Shown: in pieces, positions 1 through 9,258 of the stretch
Layout of the letters: each line of letters opens with the position of its first letter
How positions within the stretch are numbered: position 1 is the first letter of the stretch
Assembly (NCBI RefSeq): GCF_004005865.1
Contig: NZ_SACN01000001.1
Span: 1,736,001-1,800,000 of the forward strand
Direction: 5' to 3'
DNA from: Sphingomonas crocodyli
GTDB taxonomy: Bacteria > Pseudomonadota > Alphaproteobacteria > Sphingomonadales > Sphingomonadaceae
Length of the DNA: 64,000 nt
Position numbers and translations under genes: made by a program
Notes under the pieces: model-generated
Databases searched by the model: none
What the model saw: the letters and a program-made list of their open reading frames with translations, nothing else
Told to the model about the DNA's origin: nothing

Positions 1-989
1 GCGCGTCGATCCTGGTGCTCGGCCCGCTGGTCGCGCGTGCGGGCGAGGCGAAGGTGTCGCTTCCCGGTGGCTGCGCGATCGGCAACCGCCCGATCGATCT
101 TCATCTGAAGGCGCTCGAGGCGCTGGGCGCGCAGATCGAACTGGCGGCGGGCTATGTGAAGGCGACGGCGCCTGCGGGCGGCCTCACCGGCGGGCGCTAT
201 TCCTTCCCGGTCGTCTCGGTCGGCGCGACCGAAAATGCGCTGATGGCGGCGGTGCTGGCAAAGGGCGAAACCATCCTCGACAATGCCGCGCGCGAGCCGG
301 AGATCGTTGATCTCGCCAACTGCCTCGTCGCGATGGGCGCGCAGATCGACGGGATCGGCACCGATCGCCTCACCATCCGCGGCAAGCCCAGGCTCAACGG
401 CGCGCGCTATCAGGTGATGCCCGATCGGATCGAGGCGGGCAGCTATGCCTGCGCGGCGGCGATCACCGGCGGCGAGCTCGATCTGATGGGCGCGCGCATG
501 GGCGATATGGCGACGATCTTCGACGCGATGCGCGGTGCGGGCGTCACCGTGACCGAGATCGACGGCGGTATCCGCGTCAGCGCGAACGGCCGGGTCAAGC
601 CGGTCAACGTCTCGACCGCGCCATTCCCGGCTTTCCCGACCGATATGCAGGCGCAATTCATGTCGATGCTCGCGCTGGCCGATGGCACGTCGGTGTTGAC
701 CGAGACGATCTTCGAAAACCGCTACATGCACGTTCCCGAACTCGCGCGCATGGGCGCCGATATTCAGGTCCACGGCCGCACCGCGATTGTGAAGGGCGTG
801 GACGGTCTCGTCGGCGCCGACGTGATGGCGACCGACCTGCGTGCGTCGATGAGCCTGGTGCTCGCGGGCCTCGCCGCCAAGGGCGAGACGGCGGTTCATC
901 GCGTCTATCACCTCGATCGCGGCTATGAGCGGCTCGAAGAGAAGCTCTCGGCTGTCGGCGCCGATATCGAGCGCCTGAGCGACGGCTGA
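1..989 (+). CDS. murA: UDP-N-acetylglucosamine 1-carboxyvinyltransferase, 5' end cut off
   Basis: MurA adds enolpyruvate from PEP to UDP-GlcNAc, the first committed step of cytoplasmic peptidoglycan precursor synthesis. The frame is open from the window edge (base 3 on), so roughly the first 90 residues lie outside. The catalytic cysteine loop [16 protein letters not shown] is present near the start of the visible part, followed by the rest of the two-domain inside-out barrel, including GATEN and the C-terminal stretch [13 protein letters not shown]. No internal damage is seen. It is followed after 13 bp by hglS on the same strand. Family assignment is secure; the true start cannot be seen. 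Confidence 0.97.
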   Translation, partial: ASILVLGPLVARAGEAKVSLPGGCAIGNRPIDLHLKALEALGAQIELAAGYVKATAPAGGLTGGRYSFPVVSVGATENALMAAVLAKGETILDNAAREPEIVDLANCLVAMGAQIDGIGTDRLTIRGKPRLNGARYQVMPDRIEAGSYACAAAITGGELDLMGARMGDMATIFDAMRGAGVTVTEIDGGIRVSANGRVKPVNVSTAPFPAFPTDMQAQFMSMLALADGTSVLTETIFENRYMHVPELARMGADIQVHGRTAIVKGVDGLVGADVMATDLRASMSLVLAGLAAKGETAVHRVYHLDRGYERLEEKLSAVGADIERLSDG

Positions 990-1002
990 AGCCGGCGGCG
1001 TC

Positions 1003-2286
1003 ATGGCCGATTTCGTCGAACCCGATTGGATCCGCGCCGGCTTCGCGCAGGCAATGTCGGACATGTATCGGGCCGAAGTCCCGCAATATGGCACGCTCGT
1101 CGCGCTGGTCGAACGGATCAATGCCGATGTGCTGGCGCGAGACCCCGATCTGGCGGCCGCGCTGGAGCGGGCAGGGGGGCTCGATCGGCTGTCGGGCGAA
1201 CGCCACGGCGCGATCCGCGTCGGGACGGCGGCCGAACTGCAACTGTGCGCGCGGGCCTTCGCGATCATGGGGATGGAGCCGGTCGGCTATTACGATCTCG
1301 CGCCTGCGGGCGTGCCGGTCCATTCCACCGCCTTCCGCCCGGTCGACCCGGCATCACTCGCGCGCAATCCGTTCCGGCTGTTCACGTCGCTGCTGCGGCT
1401 CGAACTGATCGCGGATGGTGCGCTGCGGGCCGATGCGGCGACGATATTGGCGCGGCGGCAGATCGTCACGCCGTGGGCGCTCGCGCTGATCGAACAGGCC
1501 GAACGCGACGGCGGCTTGCCCGAGGCGGACGCGAACCGCTTCGTCACCGAATTGCTCGAAACCTTCCGCTGGCAGCGCCACGCGACCGTCGATGCCGAAA
1601 CCTATGCGGCCCTGCTCGCGTCGCACCGTCTGGTCGCCGATGTTGTCAGCTTCCGTGGCCCGCACATCAACCACCTGACCCCGCGCACGCTCGACATCGA
1701 TGCGGCGCAGGGGGCGATGCCCGGTGCGGGGATCGTGCCCAAGGAAAGCATCGAGGGGCCGCCGCGCCGCGCCTGTCCGGTCCTGCTGCGCCAGACCAGC
1801 TTCAAGGCACTCGACGAGCCGATCGACTTTGGCGGTGTGCCCGGCCGCCATCTGGCGCGCTTTGGCGAGATCGAGCAGCGTGGCGTCGCGCTCACCCCCA
1901 AAGGCCGTGCGCTCTACGACACGCTGCTCGCGCGCGGCGGCGATGCCTTTGCGGAGCTGCCCGACGATTGGGATGCGTTGCGACGCGAAGGGCTGGCTTA
2001 TTTCGCGTACAGCGCCAGCGGCAAGCTTGGCGCGCCTGCGGGCGCGTCGCTCGATGCGCTGGTGGCCGGCGGCTATGTCGTCGCCGATCCGATCGTCTAT
2101 GAGGATTTCCTGCCGGTCAGCGCGGCGGGCATCTTCCAGTCGAACCTCGGCGAGGCGACCCGCGCGCATTATGCGGGCGCGTCGAACAAGGCCGCGTTCG
2201 AAGCCACGCTCGGCCGGCCGGTGATCGACGAATTCGCGCTCTATCAGGCGCAGCAGGACGCCTCGATCGCCGCGCTGGCGCTTTAA
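1003..2286 (+). CDS. hglS: 2-oxoadipate dioxygenase/decarboxylase (YdcJ/HglS, DUF1338 family)
   Basis: The 427-residue protein resembles the DUF1338/YdcJ family, whose studied member HglS is a metal-dependent enzyme converting 2-oxoadipate to D-2-hydroxyglutarate in lysine breakdown. Family-like stretches are the N-terminal segment with AEVPQYGTLV, the GPHINHLTPRTLDID segment with candidate metal-binding histidines, and the C-terminal YEDFLPVSAAGIFQSNLG. The ATG lies 13 bp after murA. The end overlaps by 4 bp the stop of the convergent regulator gene. No lysine-catabolism partner is adjacent, so the physiological substrate here is inferred from the family only. Confidence 0.85.
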   Translation: MADFVEPDWIRAGFAQAMSDMYRAEVPQYGTLVALVERINADVLARDPDLAAALERAGGLDRLSGERHGAIRVGTAAELQLCARAFAIMGMEPVGYYDLAPAGVPVHSTAFRPVDPASLARNPFRLFTSLLRLELIADGALRADAATILARRQIVTPWALALIEQAERDGGLPEADANRFVTELLETFRWQRHATVDAETYAALLASHRLVADVVSFRGPHINHLTPRTLDIDAAQGAMPGAGIVPKESIEGPPRRACPVLLRQTSFKALDEPIDFGGVPGRHLARFGEIEQRGVALTPKGRALYDTLLARGGDAFAELPDDWDALRREGLAYFAYSASGKLGAPAGASLDALVAGGYVVADPIVYEDFLPVSAAGIFQSNLGEATRAHYAGASNKAAFEATLGRPVIDEFALYQAQQDASIAALAL

Positions 2287-3953
2287 CCGCCGGCGAGGCC
2301 GATCTTCTGCAGGTCGGCGATGACCCGCGCGGCAATCTCCGGCGAGATGCCGGTCCGCTCGAGATATTGATCGGGATGCGCGGCGACCCCCGGATCGGCG
2401 GCCTTGAGCTGATCCCAGGCGGCGCGCGCGCGCGTAACATCGCCTAGCATCGCAAAGCCGGCGGCTGTGATCAGATGATAGCGCGGGCGGCGGCCGATGA
2501 CGGGCGGCGTCATGCGGTCGAGCGCTTCCGCCGCCAACGCCCGGTCGTTTCGCTCGATCGCGACCAGCACCAGCGCCCAGTAGAAACGGCCTTCGGGACC
2601 GGCATCGATCGTGATCGCGTCGCGGATCAGCTTTTCCGCGCGCTCGTCGTGGCAATTGAGCAGGAACACGCCGGCGTCGGCCAGCAGGACGGGTTCGTAA
2701 GGGGCCAGATCGGCCGATGCGATCGCGTTGCGCACCGCGCGAGGACACGCCTTCTGCACGCTCGCGACGCGCGCCTGCGCACTCACCGCCCAGGGATCGG
2801 TCGGGTCGATCGTCGTCGCCAGCTGCGCATGGGTCTGCGCCTCGATCAGCAGCGCGTTGCGCTGGGGCGCGCCCTTCGATCCCGACAGGCGATCGAGCGC
2901 GAGGTAGGAGGCGGTCGCCTGCAACATCGGCGTATCGGCCTGCCGGATGCTTTGCGGCACGCAATGTTCCAGCTCGCCACGATCGGCGTCGGTCCGTTCG
3001 CGGCGATAGCGCGGATAGGTGAGCATGCAGCGATAGGGGCCGTCGGGCGCGCTGGCATATTCCTGCGCAGCCACTAGCCCGTCGGCGCGGCCGATCAGCG
3101 CGATGGCGGAGGCGAGGCGCGGGGCGATCTCGGCCTGGCTCGCGTTGGCGGATGGCAAGGCGTAACCGCCCGACCAGAGCAGGCGATCGGGGCTGAGCCG
3201 CCATAGTCGCAACGTCACCCGTGGGACGTTGCCGGGCGTGATATCGACGGCGAGACGGTAGCGGGCTTCGGTCGCCTTGGGATCGGGCGGCAGAACGCTG
3301 CGCGTCGTCCGAACGTCGAAGACCGCACTGCGCCGCAGCCCGTCGAGCAGGACCGCGCGTACCTGATCGCTCAATTCCGAATCGGGTGTATTGGCGCTCG
3401 CCGCCGCCAGTTCGAGCATCGGGCGGCCGCTGGCGCTTGTTACCTCTTCGTGGCGCGGCAGGATCACCAGCGCGATGACGGCGGTGATCGCGATCACGAT
3501 CGCGAAGGCGGCGCCGATCGCCGCCCACAGGAGAATCGGTTTGCGCGCCGGCGCGGTCGGGACGGGTTCGGTCGTCTCGTCCGGCTCGACGATCGACGAT
3601 CCGCGATCCAGCTCGACGCGGTAGCGGCCTTGCGGGATCGACAGTCGCCCGGCGGGTCCGGGCGCCGCCTGGGCATAATGTTCGATGATCAGCCGGCGCA
3701 GACGCCCTATCTGGACGCGCGGATAACTGTCTGCCCGCGCATCATAATCCGGCGCACGCCCAAGCCCGTCCACCGCAACGGAGTAGGCTTTGAGTTGATC
3801 TCCGCGCCCGGCCAGTGTCTCTTCGACCAGATATTCGAGCAGCCGTTTCATGATCGGCGCGCGCGAAAAGGCGGGCGAAGCCAGCAGCAGCGCGAGTTCG
3901 TCGCGCATCGCCGCTGCTTCGATCGGATCCATTTCGCGTGGCGCCGCCATCAT
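2283..3953 (-). CDS. membrane-anchored winged-helix regulator with TPR-like periplasmic part
   Basis: The 556-residue product (ATG at 3953; an adjacent second ATG at 3950) has three parts. The N-terminal DNA-binding-like domain contains MKRLLEYLVEETLAGRG and RVQIGRLRRLI, a signature common in alphaproteobacterial CadC/ToxR-like or adenylate-cyclase-like regulators. One membrane helix follows (ILLWAAIGAAFAIVIAITAV). The long C-terminal region is helical and TPR-like (AVSAQARVASV, ALAAEALDRM). It probably senses something outside the cytoplasm and regulates transcription directly. A frame extension up to 4277 exists but is rich in unlikely residues and is rejected. Target and signal are unknown. 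A 13-bp palindrome at 4023-4035 lies about 70 bp upstream. Confidence 0.75.
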   Translation of the reverse strand: MMAAPREMDPIEAAAMRDELALLLASPAFSRAPIMKRLLEYLVEETLAGRGDQLKAYSVAVDGLGRAPDYDARADSYPRVQIGRLRRLIIEHYAQAAPGPAGRLSIPQGRYRVELDRGSSIVEPDETTEPVPTAPARKPILLWAAIGAAFAIVIAITAVIALVILPRHEEVTSASGRPMLELAAASANTPDSELSDQVRAVLLDGLRRSAVFDVRTTRSVLPPDPKATEARYRLAVDITPGNVPRVTLRLWRLSPDRLLWSGGYALPSANASQAEIAPRLASAIALIGRADGLVAAQEYASAPDGPYRCMLTYPRYRRERTDADRGELEHCVPQSIRQADTPMLQATASYLALDRLSGSKGAPQRNALLIEAQTHAQLATTIDPTDPWAVSAQARVASVQKACPRAVRNAIASADLAPYEPVLLADAGVFLLNCHDERAEKLIRDAITIDAGPEGRFYWALVLVAIERNDRALAAEALDRMTPPVIGRRPRYHLITAAGFAMLGDVTRARAAWDQLKAADPGVAAHPDQYLERTGISPEIAARVIADLQKIGLAGG

Positions 3954-4315
3954 CCCCCAACCCGGTTCATCGGGATGCCCGAATCGTTGATCGATCTGAT
4001 TCCATCCCCAACGCATCGGGCTTGTAACGGTTACAGAGACGGGGAGAAACTGGTTTTGATGGCCCGAAAGGCCTTCAGAGGCGGCGTCCGTCGTGCTGCA
4101 CCGCCGACGGCAAGATGCAAGGCAGGGTCGGGTTACCCCCAACGATCCGATCCATACGCCCCATCGCCAATGAGCCGGTTGCCGATGGCCCCCACCGTCG
4201 ACAGCCGGCTTTTTGATTCCGGCTGCTTCTGCGCTGCTCGCAATTGCGCCTCGTGCAAGTCCGATGACCAACTTCACGCTGCGACTGGGCGCGCTCCTGT
4301 GCTAGGGGCGCCGGC
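3954..4315. other. intergenic region between divergent genes
   Basis: This 362-bp gap holds the promoters of the winged-helix regulator (leftward) and of the DUF983 gene (rightward). The visible structure is a 13-bp palindrome at 4023-4035 (TGTAAC, one base, GTTACA) and a weak inverted repeat CAGCCGG/CCGGCTG near 4200-4225 around a short T run. No convincing gene or RNA was found. Confidence 0.5.
4023..4035. promoter_or_regulatory. 13-bp palindrome, possible operator
   Basis: TGTAACGGTTACA is a perfect inverted repeat (6-bp arms, 1-bp centre), about 70 bp upstream of the regulator start at 3953. Such symmetry suits a dimeric DNA-binding protein, possibly the regulator itself. No binding data can be inferred. 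Confidence 0.35.
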
Positions 4316-4690
4316 ATGACCGAAGCTGCCGAACGTCCGCTCAAGCCCGCATTGATTCTGGGTGCCAGAGGGCTTTGCCCGTCCTGTGGGAAGGCGCCGC
4401 TCTTTGCGCGTTTCCTGCGCCCGATGCCGCATTGCCCGGCCTGCGGGCAGGACTGGACGGCCCAGCGCGCCGACGATCTGCCCGCTTATATCGTGGTGTT
4501 CGTGGTCGGCCACGTCCTTGCGCCTTTCATCATCGCGATGAACATTTCCTATGACGTGTCGATGCTGGTGCAGATGATCCTGTGGCCGGCTCTTGCCGTC
4601 GTCATGTCGCTCCTGATGATTCAGCCCGTGAAAGGTGCGGTCATCGCGCTGCAATGGGCGCGTCACATGCACGGCTTCGGCAGAGGCTGA
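4316..4690 (+). CDS. DUF983 family small membrane protein
   Basis: This 124-residue protein has a zinc-ribbon-like pair of CxxC motifs (CPSCG near residue 21 and CPACG near 41). Two hydrophobic helices follow (IVVFVVGHVLAPFIIAM and MILWPALAVVMSLLMI). This matches DUF983, a family common in alphaproteobacteria and of unknown function, often found near cytochrome oxidase or housekeeping genes. The ATG at 4316 agrees with the family N-terminus. A weak hairpin (GCGCCA/TGGCGC, 4711-4730) just after the gene may end its transcript before the gsp promoter. Confidence 0.85.
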   Translation: MTEAAERPLKPALILGARGLCPSCGKAPLFARFLRPMPHCPACGQDWTAQRADDLPAYIVVFVVGHVLAPFIIAMNISYDVSMLVQMILWPALAVVMSLLMIQPVKGAVIALQWARHMHGFGRG

Positions 4691-4731
4691 TTCCGCACTA
4701 AAAAAGCGGTGCGCCAGCGTGAGTTGGCGCT

Positions 4732-4760
4732 TTGTGACGGGGGATCGCCTCGCCTATAGC
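4732..4760 (+). promoter_or_regulatory. putative sigma-70 promoter of the gsp operon
   Basis: TTGTGA at 4732-4737 and TATAGC at 4755-4760 are separated by 17 bp, placing transcription start near 4767, about 30 nt before the GTG chosen for gspC. It sits between the DUF983 gene and gspC. This is inferred from sequence similarity to housekeeping promoters. Confidence 0.45.
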
Positions 4761-4796
4761 TTGGAGTCGCAGGTGCGACGTTCGGGGGTTGGGCGC

Positions 4797-5594
4797 GTGA
4801 AGGGTCTTGGTGTTTGGCGTGGTTGGGTGCCCACGCGCGATTTTGTTTCTCCCAATCCGTTCAAGCTGGCCGAATGGGGCATGATGGGCCTTGTCGGTCT
4901 GTCCGGCGCGGCGCTCGTCTGGGCGTTGCTCGCGCCGACGGGGGAGGGCGATCGGCCCGGCATCGCGAGCGCGGATGCCTCGCCCGCATCGTTCGCCGCC
5001 TTCGATCCCTTCTTCCGCCTCAACGGAGGCGGCCCTTCGGTGATCACCCCGCTCGACCTGAGCCTGCATGGCGTGCGCGCCGATCAGGCGTCGGGGCGCG
5101 GATCGGCGATCATCGGCCTGCCCGACGGCACGCAGAACAGCTATGCGGTGGGCGAGGAGATCCTGCCCGGCGTCAAGCTGACCGCCGTGGATTTCGACAG
5201 CGTCACGATCGATCGCGCCGGCGCGCCCGAGAAGATCTATCTTGATCAGTCGCAGGAGGCGTCCGCGCCCGGCGCGATGCCGGTTCCGGCCGCACCGCCC
5301 GCCGCGCCGGTGCCTTCGGGCGCGGCGTCGCTGATGGCCGATCTGTCGCTGTCGCCGCGCATCGATGGCGGCCGCATCACCGGCTATCTGATCCAGCAGC
5401 AGGGCGATGGCCGTGCGCTGGCCGCGGCAGGCCTGCAGCCGGGCGACATACTCACCAGCATCAACGGCGTCTCTGTCTCCGATCCGGGGGCCACGACCCG
5501 CTTCGCCGAATCGACCCAGGCGGGCACGCCCGTCACCGTCGTCGTCGTCCGCAATGGCGAGAGCCGCACCCTCCAGATCGGAGGCGCCAAGTGA
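4797..5594 (+). CDS. gspC: type II secretion system inner-membrane protein GspC
   Basis: GspC links the inner-membrane platform to the secretin. The 265-residue product has a cytoplasmic N-terminus, one membrane helix (about residues 27-46, WGMMGLVGLSGAALVWALLA), a periplasmic HR domain (DLSLHGVRAD, GEEILPGVKL) and a C-terminal PDZ domain (LQPGDILTSINGVSVSD). The GTG at 4797 is chosen because it gives the usual short cytoplasmic tail and lies just downstream of the promoter at 4732-4760; the open frame runs further upstream to 4635 inside the DUF983 gene. First gene of a twelve-gene operon; its stop overlaps gspD by 4 bp. Confidence 0.88.
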   Translation: MKGLGVWRGWVPTRDFVSPNPFKLAEWGMMGLVGLSGAALVWALLAPTGEGDRPGIASADASPASFAAFDPFFRLNGGGPSVITPLDLSLHGVRADQASGRGSAIIGLPDGTQNSYAVGEEILPGVKLTAVDFDSVTIDRAGAPEKIYLDQSQEASAPGAMPVPAAPPAAPVPSGAASLMADLSLSPRIDGGRITGYLIQQQGDGRALAAAGLQPGDILTSINGVSVSDPGATTRFAESTQAGTPVTVVVVRNGESRTLQIGGAK

Positions 5595-7756
5595 AGCGCA
5601 CGCTCCTCGCCGCCGCGGCCCTGATCGCCGCCGCCCAGCCGATAGCTGCCCAGCAGGTGCTCAACCTGCGCGACGCCGATGTCCGCGCCTTCATTCAGGA
5701 TGCTGCGCGCGTCACCGGGCGCAACTTCGTCATCGATCCGCGGGTGCAGGGCAAGGTGTCGGTCGTCACCGATCGCGCGCTCAGCAAGTCCGAATATTTC
5801 GAGCTGTTCCTGTCGACTGTGCGCGCGAACAGCCTGGTCGCGGTGCCGTTGACGGGCGGCGCCTTCCGCATCCAGCCGATAGAGGGCGCAGCGACGATCC
5901 CCGGCCGGATCGGCTCTGCGGGCGTATCGGCCAACAATTTCGTCACCGACGTGATCCGCCTGCGATCGATCGATGCGCAGGCCGCGCTCGATTCGCTCCG
6001 CCCGCTCGCGAGCCCGCAGGGATCGATCACCGCGAACCGCAATGCGAACTCGCTGATCATCGCCGACTATGCTGACAATATCCGGCGGATGCGGATGCTG
6101 GTCGGCCAGCTCGATCGCGACAACAGCAACACCCGGCTCGTGCCGCTCAAGAATGCCGGCGCGCGTGAGATTGCGAGCGCTCTGACCCAGCTGATCGGCA
6201 GCGGCGGCACGGGGCAGGGCGGCGCGCCGACCGGCGTCAGTGTGGTTGCGGTCGACAGCGGCAATGCGCTGCTGATCCGCGGCGATGCGAGCGGCGTCGC
6301 GCGGATGACCGCATTAGCCGAGGATCTCGATCGCCGCGCGGCCAATGCGTCCGAAATCCGCGTCATCTTCCTCGAATATGCCGATGCGGCGAAGCTGTTG
6401 CCGGTCCTCCAGCAACTCGTCGGCCAAGCGCCCGATGTGGCCGCCACCAGCGCCACGACCGGCAGCGCGGCAGCCGCGCCATCGGCGGCGCCGGCCGCAG
6501 CCCCCGTCGCCACGCCCGCGTCGCGCAGCACCACCGGATCGATCGTCACCCGCTATGAAGGCGCCAACGCGATCATCATCGCGGGCCCTGCCGACGTGCA
6601 GCGCACCCTGGGCGAAGTGATCCGCCAGCTCGACACGCGCCGTGATCAGGTGCTGGTCGAAGCGATCATCGTCGAGATTTCGAACGATGCGGCGCGCAAG
6701 CTGGGCGTCCAGTTCCTGCTGGGTGGCAAGCCGGGATCGAACATCCCGTTCGCCGCGACCAATTATTCGAACGCCGCGCCCAACATCCTGACGGTGGCGG
6801 GGGCGATCGGCGCGCGTGAGCTTTCGACGACCACGACGACGGTCAACGGCACCACGACCACGACGACCCAGAATACCGAGATCAGCGACCAGCTGGCCGA
6901 AGCGGCGGTCAGCTCGATCCTGAATGCGGGTGGCGGCTTTGCGGGCTTCGCGGACAAGATCGGCAAGAATGCTATCTTCGGCGCGATCATCAACGCGGTG
7001 CAGTCCGACACCAAGTCGAACATCCTGTCGACGCCGTCTGTGCTGACGCTCGACAATCAGGAGGCGAAGCTGCTGGTCGGGCAGGAGATCCCGATCACCA
7101 CCGGCCAGGCGCTTTCGAACAATTTCGACAACCAGTTCCGCACCGTCCAGCGCCAGAATGTCGGCGTCCAGCTGGAGGTGAAGCCGCAGATCAATGCGGG
7201 CGGCGCGATCAAGCTGTTCCTGAAGCAGGAAGTGTCGTCGATCGCGGGGCCGGTGACGAACGGATCGGCCGATCTGATCCTCAACAAGCGCCAGATCGAG
7301 ACGACCGTGACGGTGGATGATGGCGACATCATCGCGCTGGGCGGTCTGCTCGACGACAATGAGCGTCGCACGATCGAGCGCATTCCGTTGCTCAGCGACA
7401 TTCCGGGCCTTGGCGAACTCTTCAAGTCGCGTTCGCGCAGCCATGTGAAGACGAACCTTATGGTCTTCATCCGCCCGACGATTCTGCGTTCGCGGCAGGA
7501 TAGCGAGCGGCTCGCGGCGCAGCGTTACGGCTATATCCGTGGCGAACAGGTGCGCTTCGGCAAGCCGGGTGAGGAGCCGTCGATCGACGAACTGGTGCGT
7601 GACTATATGGGCGCCACCGCTCCGGTCGCACCGCCGCCGCCCGCCGCCACTGCCGCACCAGCGGGGCCGCCCGAGATCATCACGCCGTCGGTGACGACCA
7701 GCAGTCAGGTCGTCCGCCCGGTCGACGTCCAGCCGTCGAAGAAGCCGAAGCAATGA
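5591..7756 (+). CDS. gspD: type II secretion system secretin GspD
   Basis: GspD forms the outer-membrane channel. The 721 residues start with a Sec signal peptide (MKRTLLAAAALIAAAQPIAA), then the N0 domain (NLRDADVRAFIQDAARVTG), N1-N3 ring domains, and the secretin core (EAIIVEISNDAARKLGVQFL, SDTKSNILSTPSVLTLDN, LLSDIPGLGELF). An Ala/Ser/Pro-rich linker near residues 290-315 lies within the N3 region, and the C-terminal tail is Pro/Ala rich, with no clear pilotin-binding S-domain. It overlaps gspC and gspE by 4 bp each. Confidence 0.97.
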   Translation: MKRTLLAAAALIAAAQPIAAQQVLNLRDADVRAFIQDAARVTGRNFVIDPRVQGKVSVVTDRALSKSEYFELFLSTVRANSLVAVPLTGGAFRIQPIEGAATIPGRIGSAGVSANNFVTDVIRLRSIDAQAALDSLRPLASPQGSITANRNANSLIIADYADNIRRMRMLVGQLDRDNSNTRLVPLKNAGAREIASALTQLIGSGGTGQGGAPTGVSVVAVDSGNALLIRGDASGVARMTALAEDLDRRAANASEIRVIFLEYADAAKLLPVLQQLVGQAPDVAATSATTGSAAAAPSAAPAAAPVATPASRSTTGSIVTRYEGANAIIIAGPADVQRTLGEVIRQLDTRRDQVLVEAIIVEISNDAARKLGVQFLLGGKPGSNIPFAATNYSNAAPNILTVAGAIGARELSTTTTTVNGTTTTTTQNTEISDQLAEAAVSSILNAGGGFAGFADKIGKNAIFGAIINAVQSDTKSNILSTPSVLTLDNQEAKLLVGQEIPITTGQALSNNFDNQFRTVQRQNVGVQLEVKPQINAGGAIKLFLKQEVSSIAGPVTNGSADLILNKRQIETTVTVDDGDIIALGGLLDDNERRTIERIPLLSDIPGLGELFKSRSRSHVKTNLMVFIRPTILRSRQDSERLAAQRYGYIRGEQVRFGKPGEEPSIDELVRDYMGATAPVAPPPPAATAAPAGPPEIITPSVTTSSQVVRPVDVQPSKKPKQ

Positions 7757-9258
7757 GCGATGTGGCGGAGGATGTCGCGGTCGCCGCGCCCTTCGCGCCC
7801 GTCATCCCCTATGCCTTCGCCAAGCGCGCGGGCCTCGTCCCGCTCGGCACCGCCGACGCGCATGGCCGCCCGCTGATCGGGTTGCGGCCCGATGCCGATA
7901 GGTCGGCGCTGGTCGAGCTGCGCCGTGCAATGGGCCGGGCGATCGCGGTCGAGCCGCTGGCCGCCGACCGCTTCGAACAGGCACTGTCGGATCATTATGC
8001 GATCGATGGGCAGGCGGCCGCCCTGCTCGGCGGCGCGATCGGGCTCGACGATCTGGGCGAGTTGCCGAGTTCGGAGGATCTGCTCGACAGCGCCGACGAT
8101 GCCCCCGCAATCCGCCTGATCAACGGCATCATCGCCGATGCGGTGCGGCAGGGCGTGTCCGATATCCATGTCGAACCGTTCGAGACCGGGTTGGTGGTCC
8201 GCATGCGGATCGACGGCGTCCTCTCCGAACGCCTCCGGCTGCCCGCTGCCGTAGCCCCCGTGGTGGTCAGCCGCATCAAGGTCATGTCGCGCCTCGACAT
8301 CGCCGAGCGGCGCTTGCCGCAGGATGGGCGCATCGGCCTGTCGATCGGCGGGCGCCTGCTCGACGTCCGCGTCTCGACCCTGCCGGGTCGCGCGGGGGAG
8401 CGGGTGGTGCTGCGCATCCTCGACAAGGAAGCGGCCGGGATCGACACCGATCAGCTGGGCATGCCCCCTGCCGTCGATCGCGCCTTCCGCGCTGCGCTCG
8501 CCGAACCCAACGGCATCATGCTCGTCACCGGGCCGACAGGCGCGGGCAAGACGACGACGCTCTACGCGGCGCTCCGTTCGCTCAACGATGGCAGCCGCAA
8601 CATCCTGACGGTCGAGGATCCAATCGAATATGCGGTCGACGGGGTCGGCCAGACGCAGGTGAACCCCAAGGTCGGGCTCGACTTCGCCGCCGGCCTGCGC
8701 GCGATCCTGCGACAGGATCCCGACGTCGTAATGGTCGGCGAAATCCGCGACGGGGAGACAGCGCAGATCGCGACCCAGGCGTCGCTGACCGGGCACCTCG
8801 TCCTCTCGACGCTTCATACCAACGATGCGGTCGGCGCGATCACGCGGTTGCGCGACATGAAGGTTGAGCCGTTCCTGATCGCCTCCACCCTGCGCGCGGT
8901 GATCGCGCAGCGGCTGGTTCGTCGCCTCTGCCCGGTGTGCAGCATCGCCGACACGCCGTCGCCGGCCGTGCGCGCCGCGCTCAAGCTCAAGCGCGATCCC
9001 ACCGTCCGCGTCGCGCGCGGATGCGAGGCGTGCGGACATATCGGCTATCGCGGGCGGATTGGCCTGTTCGAAGTGATCCGCATCGACGACACGATCCGCG
9101 CGATCATCAACGACGATGGCGACGAAGCCGCGATCGCCAAACATGCCTTCGCAACCGCCGACACCCTCGCCAAGGCCGCACGCCGGCTGGTGCGCGAGGG
9201 CGTGACGAGCCCCGACGAGGCTTTGCGCATCATCCGGGGCGACGGGGCGGATGACTGA
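7753..9258 (+). CDS. gspE: type II secretion system ATPase GspE
   Basis: GspE is the cytoplasmic hexameric ATPase driving pseudopilus assembly. The 501-residue protein has an N-terminal platform-binding domain, Walker A GPTGAGKT at residues 260-267, an Asp box/Walker B region with MVGEIRD near 325-331, a His box (STLHTNDAVGAITRL), and a tetracysteine zinc site (C393/C396 and C424/C427). All catalytic motifs are intact. It overlaps gspD by 4 bp and gspF by 8 bp. Confidence 0.97.
   Translation: MSDVAEDVAVAAPFAPVIPYAFAKRAGLVPLGTADAHGRPLIGLRPDADRSALVELRRAMGRAIAVEPLAADRFEQALSDHYAIDGQAAALLGGAIGLDDLGELPSSEDLLDSADDAPAIRLINGIIADAVRQGVSDIHVEPFETGLVVRMRIDGVLSERLRLPAAVAPVVVSRIKVMSRLDIAERRLPQDGRIGLSIGGRLLDVRVSTLPGRAGERVVLRILDKEAAGIDTDQLGMPPAVDRAFRAALAEPNGIMLVTGPTGAGKTTTLYAALRSLNDGSRNILTVEDPIEYAVDGVGQTQVNPKVGLDFAAGLRAILRQDPDVVMVGEIRDGETAQIATQASLTGHLVLSTLHTNDAVGAITRLRDMKVEPFLIASTLRAVIAQRLVRRLCPVCSIADTPSPAVRAALKLKRDPTVRVARGCEACGHIGYRGRIGLFEVIRIDDTIRAIINDDGDEAAIAKHAFATADTLAKAARRLVREGVTSPDEALRIIRGDGADD

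Noticed and set aside
1354-3528. A 724-codon minus-strand frame across hglS and the regulator
   Set aside because: It is a shadow frame of two genes with good family matches and has arginine-rich composition throughout.
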